Source of the DNA: Luteolibacter sp. Y139
GTDB taxonomy: Bacteria; Verrucomicrobiota; Verrucomicrobiia; Verrucomicrobiales; Akkermansiaceae
Length of the DNA stretch: 64,000 bases
Assembly (NCBI RefSeq): GCF_038066715.1
Contig: NZ_JBBUKT010000013.1
Coordinates: forward strand, 62,001-126,000
Direction of reading: 5' to 3'
Made by a program: the position numbers and the translations under genes. Positions 25,236 through 33,664 of this stretch are shown in pieces. The notes beneath the pieces are model-generated. The model did no database searches, was not told where the DNA came from, and saw only the letters and a program-made list of their open reading frames with translations. How positions within the stretch are numbered: position 1 is the first letter of the stretch; the number at the start of each line of letters is the position of its first letter.

Positions 25236-28200
25236 ATGAGCGAGACCCGTCACGACCTGGATGCGACCCAAGCGCCAGAGGCCGCGGACGTACTGGCGTT
25301 TCCCGCGTCAGTCGCCCAACAGGTCTTTTGGTACCTGGAGCTGCTCCAGCCCGGCGTCTCGGCCTTCAATATCCCCATGCGCTTCCGCCTGGAAGGCGCG
25401 CTCGATACGAATTTGTTAGAGCGATCGCTGCGAACCATCATTGAGCGCCACGAATCACTGCGGACCCACTTCGAGGAAGAAGGCGGCGAGCTGCTCCAAA
25501 TCGTTTCCCCGGACTCAAACTTCGACTTCCCGATCTACGACGTCTCCTCCCTGCCGGAAAGCGAGCGCCTACAGGAAGCCGACCGCCTCGGCAGCATCGA
25601 GGCACAACGCCCCTTCCATCTCGCCACCGGCCCGGTCTTCCGCGCCGAGTTGGTGAAGCTCTCCGCCACCTCCCACATCCTCCACGTCACCGTCCATCAC
25701 GCGATGTTCGACGGCTCGTCGATGACCGTCCTTACCGAAGAGCTCGCCCAGATCTACCAAGCCTATCACGACGGCAAGGAATGCCCGCTCGAACTCCCAC
25801 CGATCCAATACGGCGACTTCAGCGTGTGGCAGAGGGACTTTCTTGAAGGCCCCGAAGTCGCCAAGCAACTCGCTTACTGGAAAGACCGGCTGACAAACAT
25901 GGCCGAGCTGGATCTCCCCACCGACCGCCCGCGCCCCGCCGCGAAGTCGTGGAACGGCGACCTCATCTCCTCCCTCCTGCCCCGCGATCTTACCAATCGC
26001 CTGCAAGCCATCGCCGCCCGAAACGGAGCCACCCTCTATCACCTGCTGCTCGCAGCGTATAAAGTTCTCCTCCACCGCTACAGCGGCATGACCGACATCG
26101 CCGTCGGCTCGCCCATCACCGGCCGCACCCGCGCCGAGATGGAGCGCCTCATCGGCGTCTTCATCAATTCGCTAGTCCTCCGCAGCGACCTCTCCGGCGA
26201 CCCATCGTTCGAAAGCCTCGTCTGCCAAGTCCGCGATACCGCTCTGTCGGCAGTCGAAAACCAGGACCTGCCCTTCGAGTGCCTCGTCCGCGCCCTGAAG
26301 CCGAACCGCGACTCCAGCCGCAACCCCCTCTTCCAAGTCAACTTCACCCATCAGCGTTCATTCGCCAAAGCCGGCAAGTTCGGCGGCGTCGAACTGATCC
26401 CTATTCCCTCACGCTCCCCCGGCGCCATCTTCGACCTCCACTTCTTCATGGTCGAGCGCGCCGAAGGCTGGCGCGTCACCTGCGACTTCAGCACTGACCT
26501 CTTCGACCACGCCACCGCCCGCCGCATGCTCGCGCACTATCAGCGCTTGCTCGAAGGAATTGCGGAAGCCCCACAAAGAAACCTCTCGGAACTGGAGATC
26601 CTAACAGCCGAAGAGAAGGAAACGATCCTCGGTCAATGGTCTCGCAACGAAGCGACTGGCAGCGTCGACACCATCCCCTCCCTCTTCGCCCAAGCAGCAT
26701 CGACTCACAGCACTCGCACCGCCCTCGTCTTCGGCGAGCACACGCTCACCTACACCCAACTCCACGTCGAAGCCGCTACCCTGGCAGCACGCCTCATCGA
26801 ATCCGGCGTGAAGCCCGGCGACCTGGTAGCTCTCTGCTCGAAGCCATCGCCCGAAATGATCGTCGGCCTCCTCGGTATCCTGCTGGCCGGCGGTGCCTAC
26901 GTCCCTCTCGATCCCGACTACCCGGCTCAGCGCTTCGCCCTCTTGTTAGAAGAATCCGGCGCGAAAGTCGGCCTCGCCGCTCCCGGCCTCGCCTTCTCCT
27001 TCGGCGAATGGAACGGCACCTTGTTAGAGATCCCCAGGATCGGAAACGCCACCTCGGTCGATCTTCCCCACATCGCCCTTTCCCCGGAGCACCCTGCCTA
27101 CCTCCTCTTCACCTCAGGCTCCACCGGCAAGCCAAAGGGCGTGCTGGTCCCCCATCGCGGCGTCACCCGGCTCGTCCGCGACAACGGCTTCATGCCGATC
27201 ACCGCCGAAGACGTCTTCCTCCAGGCCGCCCCCCTCTCCTTCGACGCCTCCACGCTCGAAATCTGGGGCCCGCTCCTCAATGGCGGCACCCTCGTCATCC
27301 CCTCGCAAGGCACCGGCCTCGATGAAATCGCCACCGCCGTCCGCGAAAAAGGCGTCACCGCACTCTGGCTCACCGCGGGTCTCTTCCAAGTGATGATCGA
27401 GGAGCACATGGCGTCTCTCAAAGGCCTCCGCTACCTCCTTGCCGGCGGCGACGTCCTCTCCGTCTCCCACATCCGCCAAGCCTTGGCCGCCCTTCCCGGC
27501 ACCACCCTTATCAACGGCTACGGCCCCACGGAAAACACCACCTTCACCACCTGCCACATTATTGGTGAGCAGGACTGCGAACGCCCCTCCATCCCCATCG
27601 GCCGCCCAATCGCCAACACTACCGCCTTCATCCTCGACGACCAAGGCCGCCCCGTTCCTGCAGGCATCCACGGCGAACTCTTCACCGGCGGCGCGGGCCT
27701 CGCCCTCGGCTACCACGGCGACCCAACCCTCACTGCGGAAAAGTTCATCACCCATCCCCAGTTCGGCCGCCTCTATCGCACCGGCGACCTCTGCCGCTGG
27801 CTCGCAGATGGCACCATCGAGTTCATCGGCCGCCGCGACCATCAGGTAAAGGTCCGCGGCTTCCGCATCGAGCCCGGCGAAATCGAAACCGTCCTCGCCT
27901 CCCACCCCGAAGTCCGCCAAGCCAAGGTCGCCGTACGCGGTGATACGGCTGAAACCAAGCGCATCCTCGCCTGGGCCATCGTCGAGCAAGGCAGCCTGCT
28001 CGATTCCACCAAGCTCGATGCTTGGCTCTCCGCCCGCCTCCCCGCCTTCCTCCAACCCGACGGCGTCATGATCGTCGACGCCTTCCCGGTCACCGCGAAT
28101 GGCAAAATCGACCTCGCCGCCCTGCCCGACCCCGCAAAAGCGCCCCCCGAAGCCCGCATCTTCACCCCGCCCCAAGGCGAGATCGAGCAACAGCTCGCCG

Positions 28201-29237
28201 CCATCTGGAGCGAACTACTAGGAACATCGGAGATCGGCCGCGAGGACGACTTCTTCTCCCTCGGTGGCCACTCGCTGATGGCCCTCCGCCTCTTCTCACG
28301 CATCTCCCGCGACTTCGGCCGCAGCCTGCCATTGGCCGCACTGCTCAGCCACCCGACCATCGCACGCCTCGCCTCCCTGCTCCAGTCCGAGTCGCAACCC
28401 AGCCCGGTCAAATCCGGCAAGCGAGGCCATCTCGTCACTCTCTTCGATCGCGGCACGCCACCACCACTCTTCTGCATCCATGGAGGCGACGGCGGCGTCA
28501 TCTTCTACCGCGGCCTCGCGGAGCGCATGACCGGCGACTTCCCGATCCACGCCATCGAGGCGCTCTCGCTGAGTAACAGCACCCCCATCGAGGAATCCAG
28601 CGTCGAGGAGACCGCGGCCGCCTACATCCAGGAGCTTCTCGCCGTCCACTCCAGTGGTCCCTTCCGCCTCGCCGGATACTCCTTCGGTGGCGTCGTCGCC
28701 CACGAGATGGCCTGCCAACTCACCGAGCAGGGCCACACAGTCGAATTCCTCGGCCTTTTCGATACCCACAATCCCACCGCTCCCTCCAAGCGCTACTCCC
28801 TGGGCGGACGCCTCGGCGCCTTCTGGCAACAACAGGACGACTTGCCCCTCCCCGCGAAACTCGAGCGCCTGCGAGAACGCATCGCCGAGGGCATCGCAGT
28901 CCATCGCCAGGTGAAGAAGGAAGTCTCCGAAGCCATGAACATGGGCCCCGCCGAAGCCCATAGCGACCTGCGCCGCGTCCAGGTTCGCGAGGAAAACTGG
29001 CGCGCCATGCAGGCTTATCGCCCGCGGTCCTACGCCGGCACCACCACGCTCTTCAAGGCAATGACCCCGAGCGACAAGGTCGAGTGGCCGGCTGACTACG
29101 GATGGAGTTCGGTGGCACTTGGAGGGCTGAGGATCATCCCCGTCCCCGGGCGACACCTGACCCTATTCGACGAAGGAAACATCGGTCCGCTCGCGAGAGC
29201 ATTGCAAGAAGCACTCCAGACTACCGCGATCGCGTGA
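25236..29237 (+). CDS. NRPS termination module (C-A-T-TE)
   Basis: 1,333 residues from ATG 25236, four nt after the previous stop; an in-frame ATG at 25209 would overlap the upstream gene. The condensation domain has HHAMFDGSS (about 155). The adenylation domain has A3 FTSGSTGKPKG (about 624) and A10 PVTANGKID. T has FFSLGGHSLMAL (Ser about 1011). The type I thioesterase has GYSFGG (Ser about 1147), an Asp in FDTHNP and a His in PGRHLTLFDE. The hand-read pocket D-A-L-W-L-G-G-T-F-K belongs to the valine-type group (compare DAFWIGGTFK). The C domain looks LCL-like and no epimerase is present, so L-Val is expected. TE releases the product by hydrolysis or cyclisation. Last gene of the biosynthetic operon. 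Confidence 0.95.
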   Translation: MSETRHDLDATQAPEAADVLAFPASVAQQVFWYLELLQPGVSAFNIPMRFRLEGALDTNLLERSLRTIIERHESLRTHFEEEGGELLQIVSPDSNFDFPIYDVSSLPESERLQEADRLGSIEAQRPFHLATGPVFRAELVKLSATSHILHVTVHHAMFDGSSMTVLTEELAQIYQAYHDGKECPLELPPIQYGDFSVWQRDFLEGPEVAKQLAYWKDRLTNMAELDLPTDRPRPAAKSWNGDLISSLLPRDLTNRLQAIAARNGATLYHLLLAAYKVLLHRYSGMTDIAVGSPITGRTRAEMERLIGVFINSLVLRSDLSGDPSFESLVCQVRDTALSAVENQDLPFECLVRALKPNRDSSRNPLFQVNFTHQRSFAKAGKFGGVELIPIPSRSPGAIFDLHFFMVERAEGWRVTCDFSTDLFDHATARRMLAHYQRLLEGIAEAPQRNLSELEILTAEEKETILGQWSRNEATGSVDTIPSLFAQAASTHSTRTALVFGEHTLTYTQLHVEAATLAARLIESGVKPGDLVALCSKPSPEMIVGLLGILLAGGAYVPLDPDYPAQRFALLLEESGAKVGLAAPGLAFSFGEWNGTLLEIPRIGNATSVDLPHIALSPEHPAYLLFTSGSTGKPKGVLVPHRGVTRLVRDNGFMPITAEDVFLQAAPLSFDASTLEIWGPLLNGGTLVIPSQGTGLDEIATAVREKGVTALWLTAGLFQVMIEEHMASLKGLRYLLAGGDVLSVSHIRQALAALPGTTLINGYGPTENTTFTTCHIIGEQDCERPSIPIGRPIANTTAFILDDQGRPVPAGIHGELFTGGAGLALGYHGDPTLTAEKFITHPQFGRLYRTGDLCRWLADGTIEFIGRRDHQVKVRGFRIEPGEIETVLASHPEVRQAKVAVRGDTAETKRILAWAIVEQGSLLDSTKLDAWLSARLPAFLQPDGVMIVDAFPVTANGKIDLAALPDPAKAPPEARIFTPPQGEIEQQLAAIWSELLGTSEIGREDDFFSLGGHSLMALRLFSRISRDFGRSLPLAALLSHPTIARLASLLQSESQPSPVKSGKRGHLVTLFDRGTPPPLFCIHGGDGGVIFYRGLAERMTGDFPIHAIEALSLSNSTPIEESSVEETAAAYIQELLAVHSSGPFRLAGYSFGGVVAHEMACQLTEQGHTVEFLGLFDTHNPTAPSKRYSLGGRLGAFWQQQDDLPLPAKLERLRERIAEGIAVHRQVKKEVSEAMNMGPAEAHSDLRRVQVREENWRAMQAYRPRSYAGTTTLFKAMTPSDKVEWPADYGWSSVALGGLRIIPVPGRHLTLFDEGNIGPLARALQEALQTTAIA

Positions 29238-29296
29238 CACTTCCTGTTCGCTCTACGGCGTGATTGCTGCTAGACCAGCGCGCCCCTGTCGCCCCC

Positions 29297-30175
29297 ATGA
29301 CCGTGCCGTTCCCCCTCCCCGCCCTGTTGTTCGCCCTCCTCCCGCTCGGAGCGATGGCGCAGACTTACGTCGATTTGGATTTCAGCCACAATGTGCAGGC
29401 TGCCACCCAAATGTATCCGAACAACTCCACGCTCGGCCCCTACTACAGCTCGGCGTCGTACATGGATTTCACCAGCGCCGGCAGCTACAATGGCAATTCA
29501 GTCGATGTCCGCGTGTCCTTTCTCGGACTGACCGATGGCGAAAGCTCCGACTTCCGCGGATCGAGCACCTATCAATGGGTCGGCTGGATCCCCGACTACA
29601 ACACCCTCGATGCCAGCAACGATCTCGGCGTCTACTATCGCCACGATGGAAACTACGCCCAGCAGCAGGGCGGCATCGCATGGTCGCTTTCCTTTTTCGA
29701 GGGCGGTGGCAGCTTCAGCACGCCGATCACGTTGCCGGGCGTGCGCTTGCTCATCTACGATCATGATGGCGAGCCATTCCAATCGGAGTCGATCCGCGCC
29801 TTCGCCGGAGACGGCCTCACTGGCTACCAGCTTCACGGCAGCAGCGGCATCCTCGCCTCGGATGAAGGCGGCAGCTATCGCTTCGACGCCGCCGGCGCAG
29901 GCCAGCCCGAGACCACACCCCACGGTGGGATGATCCTCTATTACCAGAATACCTCGTCGATTCGCTTCGACATGTTCTCCACCACCCAGCCCGGTCTCCC
30001 GGTGCAGAACAATGGTATCTTCGCCGCATGGGATGGCGACCTCGGACTGACCGACGGCACCACGGGTGGCTTCAATCCCCTCGTGGTCGTGCCGGAGCCG
30101 ACCGCTCCGCTTTTGTTAAGCGTCGCCTCCATGGGCATGCTGCTTCGCCGCAGCCGCCGGGCGATCAATGCGTGA
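29297..30175 (+). CDS. PEP-CTERM sorting-domain protein
   Basis: 292 residues from ATG 29297 with a clear signal peptide (MTVPFPLPALLFALLPLGAM, cleavage near AQT). The middle is a beta-rich extracellular domain of unknown function (YVDLDFSHNVQAA ... STYQWVGWIPDYN). The C-terminus is a textbook PEP-CTERM tripartite signal: VPEPTAP, a hydrophobic segment LLLSVASMGML, then LRRSRRA. Such proteins are cut and anchored by exosortase and often accompany EPS loci, but no exosortase gene lies in this window. It follows the NRPS operon by 59 nt and has its own coding style, so co-transcription is possible but not shown. Confidence 0.9.
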   Translation: MTVPFPLPALLFALLPLGAMAQTYVDLDFSHNVQAATQMYPNNSTLGPYYSSASYMDFTSAGSYNGNSVDVRVSFLGLTDGESSDFRGSSTYQWVGWIPDYNTLDASNDLGVYYRHDGNYAQQQGGIAWSLSFFEGGGSFSTPITLPGVRLLIYDHDGEPFQSESIRAFAGDGLTGYQLHGSSGILASDEGGSYRFDAAGAGQPETTPHGGMILYYQNTSSIRFDMFSTTQPGLPVQNNGIFAAWDGDLGLTDGTTGGFNPLVVVPEPTAPLLLSVASMGMLLRRSRRAINA

Positions 30176-30229
30176 TCCCTGGGATCAAAGCGCCCCCGCA
30201 TTCCATCCCAACGGGACGACTCATAAAAG

Positions 30230-30248
30230 CCCGGCACGAAGTGCCGGG
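30230..30248. terminator. Hairpin CCCGGCAC-GAA-GTGCCGGG
   Basis: Eight-bp perfect arms (30230-30237 and 30241-30248) with a GAA loop, between the convergent PEP-CTERM and phosphatase genes. It is strong enough to terminate transcription, and it may equally be a dispersed palindromic element. Confidence 0.5.
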
Positions 30249-30257
30249 GCCGTTATA

Positions 30258-30292
30258 GCATGATGATCGCGTCACAACGTGACGCCTCATGC
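30258..30292. repeat. Nested palindrome (GCATGA...GCGTCAC/GTGACGC...TCATGC)
   Basis: The inner arms GCGTCAC (30269-30275) and GTGACGC (30279-30285) are perfect, and outer arms GCATGA/TCATGC extend the fold over 30258-30292. It lies ten nt after the previous hairpin in the same convergent gap, so it is a terminator or REP-like element. Confidence 0.5.
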
Positions 30293-30360
30293 GTCTTGCA
30301 GCCGTCTTCGATGACCAGATCCGAAGCTCCCGCTGAGCCATGCCAGACAGCATGTCGACA

Positions 30361-31797
30361 CTATCGCTTCTCGATCGCCACCAGCGTCACGTCATCCATC
30401 TGAGGCGCCCCGGCCGCGAAACGCGAGAGCTCGCGTTCCACCGCCCGGATCGATGCCTCGGCACCCAGCCCTGCTCCTTCGCGGAAGGCATCCCGCAAGC
30501 GATCCATGCCGAACTCCTCGCCCGCAGCGTCCACCGCCTCCTTCACGCCATCGGTGTGAAACAGCAGGCAATCTCCCGGCTCGAGATGGATCTCGTGGAC
30601 CTTGGTGACACGTTCGAAAACATCGCCTTCATCAATCCCCAGCGCCAAGCCTGGCGGCTTCAAGAGCGTCACCGACTTCTCCGCGGCCCGATAAAGCAAA
30701 GCCGGATCGTGCCCCGCACGCACCAACTTCATCGCACCGCCATCGCCCTCGATCACCGCGTAAAAGAGGCTGATGAACATGTCCTCCCGGATGTCCGGGA
30801 AGAGCTGCCGATTCACCAGCCCCAGCGCGTCGGCCGGATTGCCATGCGCCGTGGCGAGCGAGCGTAGGACACTGCGGCACATCGCCATCAGAAGCCCCGC
30901 GGCCACGCCTTTTCCCGACACGTCTGCGATGACCACGCCATGGCGGCCATCACCGAGATCGAAATAGTCATAGTAGTCGCCGCTGATAATCCGCGCGGGC
31001 TGATTGGTTCCGCTGATGCGATAGCCCGGCACCACCGGGTCACCCTGCGGCAGCAGCACGCGCTGGACCTCCCGGGCATTGCGAAGCTCTCCCTCCATCT
31101 GGCGCTTCTCGCTGGCCTCGCGATGGACCAGCGCGCTGCCGATCGCGAAAGCGGACTGCTCGGCCACGCTCCGGAAGACCGCAAAATCATTCGCGGTGAA
31201 TGCCCCGTCCTCGCGGATCCGGGTCACCGCCAGGATTCCGAGATCCTTGCCACCGTGACGCAGCGGAGCGACCAGAGCCATCGTATCCGGGCCGTAGTGC
31301 AGCGCCCCGTCCCGGAAAGCAGGATGAGCCTTCACCTCGGGAACGAACTGCGCCTCACCCGAGGAAAGGATCGCCCCCAGCATTCCCTCGTCCGCCTGCA
31401 CTTGGGCCAGCCGAAGGTGGCTTTCCAAGGCCCGCGGGTCCTTCTCCGTGCGCTGCCGCACGTCCTCCGGCACCGGAATCAACGGCGGGCACTGCGCGGA
31501 AAGGTATTTCGGCTGCAGCCTCGTGCGCGAGTCGTCCAGCAGGTAAAGCGCTCCACCCCGGGCCGCCACCACGCGGTCCACCCCATCCACGATCAACCGC
31601 GAAAGGCCGCTCATGGTGGTATTGCTATCGATCGCGGCACCCAGATCGTGGAGGAAGGCGAACATCCGGTGCTCTTCCCCCTCGAAGGCCGAAAGCTCGG
31701 CATTCTTCGAAGACAACTCCCGCTTTTTCCGCGACAAGGCGATCGCCAGCCCAATGAGCATCAGGGCCAACAAGGAATAAGGGAGAAGGTGTTCCAT
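30361..31797 (-). CDS. Membrane-anchored GAF/SpoIIE-type PP2C phosphatase (RsbU-like)
   Basis: 478 residues from ATG 31797; an in-frame TTG at 31854 would overlap the upstream gene. One N-terminal membrane helix (LLPYSLLALMLIGLAIAL) is followed by a short coiled region, a GAF domain (about 50-215) and the SpoIIE/PP2C-type Ser/Thr phosphatase domain. Metal-binding aspartates appear in SGDYYDYFDLGDGRHGVVIADVSG (shown only in part by GDYYDYF and IADVSGKG), with further acidic sites in GHDPALLY and LFHTDGVKEA. Such enzymes dephosphorylate a STAS anti-sigma antagonist to release a partner protein. The STAS protein is encoded immediately upstream, supporting a two-gene partner-switching unit. No RsbW-type kinase is seen nearby. 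Confidence 0.92.
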   Translation of the reverse strand: MEHLLPYSLLALMLIGLAIALSRKKRELSSKNAELSAFEGEEHRMFAFLHDLGAAIDSNTTMSGLSRLIVDGVDRVVAARGGALYLLDDSRTRLQPKYLSAQCPPLIPVPEDVRQRTEKDPRALESHLRLAQVQADEGMLGAILSSGEAQFVPEVKAHPAFRDGALHYGPDTMALVAPLRHGGKDLGILAVTRIREDGAFTANDFAVFRSVAEQSAFAIGSALVHREASEKRQMEGELRNAREVQRVLLPQGDPVVPGYRISGTNQPARIISGDYYDYFDLGDGRHGVVIADVSGKGVAAGLLMAMCRSVLRSLATAHGNPADALGLVNRQLFPDIREDMFISLFYAVIEGDGGAMKLVRAGHDPALLYRAAEKSVTLLKPPGLALGIDEGDVFERVTKVHEIHLEPGDCLLFHTDGVKEAVDAAGEEFGMDRLRDAFREGAGLGAEASIRAVERELSRFAAGAPQMDDVTLVAIEKR

Positions 31798-31804
31798 GGG
31801 CCGC

Positions 31805-31822
31805 GCCGACTGCTCAGTCGGC
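31805..31822 (-). promoter_or_regulatory. Hairpin spanning the STAS stop codon, before the phosphatase start
   Basis: On the transcript GCCGACU-GAGC-AGUCGGC forms seven perfect bp. The UGA stop of the STAS gene (31814-31816) lies inside it, and the phosphatase AUG follows seven nt after the hairpin. This placement would hide the phosphatase start unless ribosomes finishing the STAS gene open it, i.e. translational coupling. Structure seen directly; coupling inferred. Confidence 0.45.
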
Positions 31823-32350
31823 TTTTCGTTCGTTTTCGGCGACCTCTTGTTCAAGGATCCCGACTACGCCGGCGAACTTCCGGGCGTTTTCCTCGCTGGT
31901 CGAAGCCAGCGTCTGGTGAGCTTCCAAAATATGCCGCGCCCGCTCCTTCACCGTGGGCGAATGCCCCGGCTGATAGGGCTCCAGCTCGGCCCGGATGTCT
32001 CCGGCCTTGCCGCGCCACGGAGCGACCGGCGGGTCAATCTCAAGCAGGCAATCAAGTCCCAGATCCTCCAGCGAGCTGCGATTGCGCTCACCCGCACCAG
32101 CGATCTGGACGCCACCCTTGGCTCCCAGCTTCGACAATCGGGCCGCGAAACTCGCCAGCTGCCCCATGAAAGTGGAGTCCATCCCGGTGCACGCTTCGAG
32201 GTCGATGACCAAACATCGCTCTCCTGCCGCGATCCGGCCCTCTGCGCATTCCTTCATGACCGGACTGATGACGAAGGAACCTTTCCCCTCGCATCGAATC
32301 CAGGTAAACCCGTCGAAGACTCCGACCAAAATGGCGTTTTCCGAACTCAC
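31814..32350 (-). CDS. STAS-domain protein (anti-sigma factor antagonist-like)
   Basis: 178 residues, soluble. The STAS fold covers about residues 5-110: CLVIDLEACTGMDSTFMGQL contains the DST position where RsbV/SpoIIAA proteins are phosphorylated. A C-terminal extension of about 65 residues (AGDIRAELEPYQPGH onward) ends in a charged helix and is not part of standard STAS proteins. It probably switches partner when dephosphorylated by the SpoIIE-type phosphatase encoded directly downstream. The start ATG 32350 gives a normal N-terminal strand. Confidence 0.87.
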   Translation of the reverse strand: MSSENAILVGVFDGFTWIRCEGKGSFVISPVMKECAEGRIAAGERCLVIDLEACTGMDSTFMGQLASFAARLSKLGAKGGVQIAGAGERNRSSLEDLGLDCLLEIDPPVAPWRGKAGDIRAELEPYQPGHSPTVKERARHILEAHQTLASTSEENARKFAGVVGILEQEVAENERKAD

Positions 32351-32437
32351 GTGAGAGGGACCGAACTTGCTAGCGACCGCTTTACCTTAGAATCCACTGG
32401 CGGGCGTGGTCAACCGTGCATCTGTGTGAAAAAGCGG

Positions 32438-32896
32438 TTACTGCCACAGGTAAGAGTGGCGCGAGGCGATTTCCCTGCCTCCACGGACCAGACTGCAGCG
32501 CCAAGCCAGCACCCGGCCGCCCTTCCGGTAGTCGTTGCCTAGAATGGCGAATTCGGCCCGGCCAGAGGTCTCGCCGGCGGAAATGGGCTGGATCATTTTC
32601 TTCACGCGGCTGCCGGTGGAAGCCTGTTGGAACTCAAAGACGATCTGACCGGCGTCGGACGTCGAGGCCTCATTCCACAGCACCGTATAGGTGTAGCCCA
32701 GCCGGTCACCCTGCTCGGCCATGCTGATGGCACCGTGGAAGCGCCGCTTGATTTCACCCCGGATCATCGGATCGTCACTGTCACCGAGGCCGACCTCGCG
32801 GATATGAAGCGGCCGCACGTCCAGCACCTGCGGCGAGCCGCAGGACCACAGGGACAAGGCCGAAATCATCACCGCGAGGGGCTTCCAAAGCTTCAT
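32438..32896 (-). CDS. Hypothetical lipoprotein
   Basis: 152 residues from ATG 32896, chosen because MKLWKPLAVMISALSLWSCG is a complete lipoprotein signal (Cys after LWS). The frame can be opened upstream, but that would bury the signal. The mature part contains VRPLHIREVGLGDSDDPMIR and is mostly beta, without cysteines for disulphides and without a domain I recognise. It is probably anchored in the envelope. It sits between the STAS gene and the divergent fur-family gene with no obvious link to either. Confidence 0.72.
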   Translation of the reverse strand: MKLWKPLAVMISALSLWSCGSPQVLDVRPLHIREVGLGDSDDPMIRGEIKRRFHGAISMAEQGDRLGYTYTVLWNEASTSDAGQIVFEFQQASTGSRVKKMIQPISAGETSGRAEFAILGNDYRKGGRVLAWRCSLVRGGREIASRHSYLWQ

Positions 32897-32998
32897 CGGC
32901 GCTATTTCACGCAAGCTAACCGCCCTTGCCAACCCGCAAATTCCGGCATTCACGCTTCATCCTTTCCCGCGGCGCAACTGACCGCTTAAAATAGCTCC

Positions 32999-33499
32999 GT
33001 GGAACAGGCCATCCTCGACAAACTCGACGCCTTCATTCGGAAAAAAGGCCTGCGGAAGACCCCGCAACGCGATGCGATCGTGCGCACCGCCTTCGCGAAC
33101 GACGAGCATTTCACCTCCGAGGAGCTGTTCGAGCGCTCACGGAAGGCCAATGCCGGCGTCTCCCGCGCCACCGTCTACCGGACCATCTCCCTGCTCGTGG
33201 AAGCCGGGCTGCTCCACGAAATCGACCTCGGCGGCGACCTCAAAACCTACGACCCGAACTTCGTCGACAAGCCGAGCCACAACCACCTCGTCTGCATCGA
33301 CTGCGGCAAGGTCCTGGAATTCGAGGACTCCCACCTGGAGCTCCTCAATGACTGCCTGACCCGCCGCCTCGGCTTCCGGCCCATGCGCCAGACCATCAAG
33401 ATCGAAGCCTGCTGCGAACAACTCCGCAAAAAGGGCGTCTGCCCCAACCTCATCAAGGCCCGCGTCACCGGCAAACGCCTCCCCGCCCGCAAGCGCTGA
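32999..33499 (+). CDS. Fur-family transcriptional regulator
   Basis: 166 residues, GTG start at 32999. An N-terminal winged helix (RKTPQRDAIVRTAF, GVSRATVYRTISLLVEAGLL) is followed by the dimerisation/metal domain with HNHLVCIDCGKVLEFED (sensor His plus the first structural CxxC). The second Cys site is unusual: CCEQLRKKGVC instead of the usual terminal CxxC, followed by a basic tail VTGKRLPARKR. Fur/Zur/PerR subtype cannot be settled from sequence alone. It binds DNA as a metal- or peroxide-responsive dimer. It lies upstream of argH with 165 nt between, so separate transcription is likely. Confidence 0.93.
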   Translation: MEQAILDKLDAFIRKKGLRKTPQRDAIVRTAFANDEHFTSEELFERSRKANAGVSRATVYRTISLLVEAGLLHEIDLGGDLKTYDPNFVDKPSHNHLVCIDCGKVLEFEDSHLELLNDCLTRRLGFRPMRQTIKIEACCEQLRKKGVCPNLIKARVTGKRLPARKR

Positions 33500-33511
33500 C
33501 CCATAAGGGGT

Positions 33512-33559
33512 GTCGACGTCCGTCGACGCGTCTTCCGTAGGCGCGTTCGTGAGAACGCG
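33512..33559. repeat. Two adjacent hairpins after the fur-family gene
   Basis: GTCGACG-TC-CGTCGAC (33512-33527) and CGCGTTC-GTGA-GAACGCG (33542-33559) are both perfect seven-bp stems within 50 nt. The first could terminate the regulator transcript; the pair resembles a REP-type dispersed element. Confidence 0.5.
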
Positions 33560-33664
33560 GAAGCCACCAGCCAAGCGGACAATACCCTTGCGCGTTGGCC
33601 CCCAGACCTTCCCCCCGCCTTTTCCCTTGCACCGCGCCCCCGCCTGTCCGCTACTGCCGCCGCC

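Noticed and set aside
29297-30175. PEP-CTERM gene as part of the NRPS pathway
   Set aside because: The product is a secreted anchored protein with no biosynthetic motif; adjacency only.
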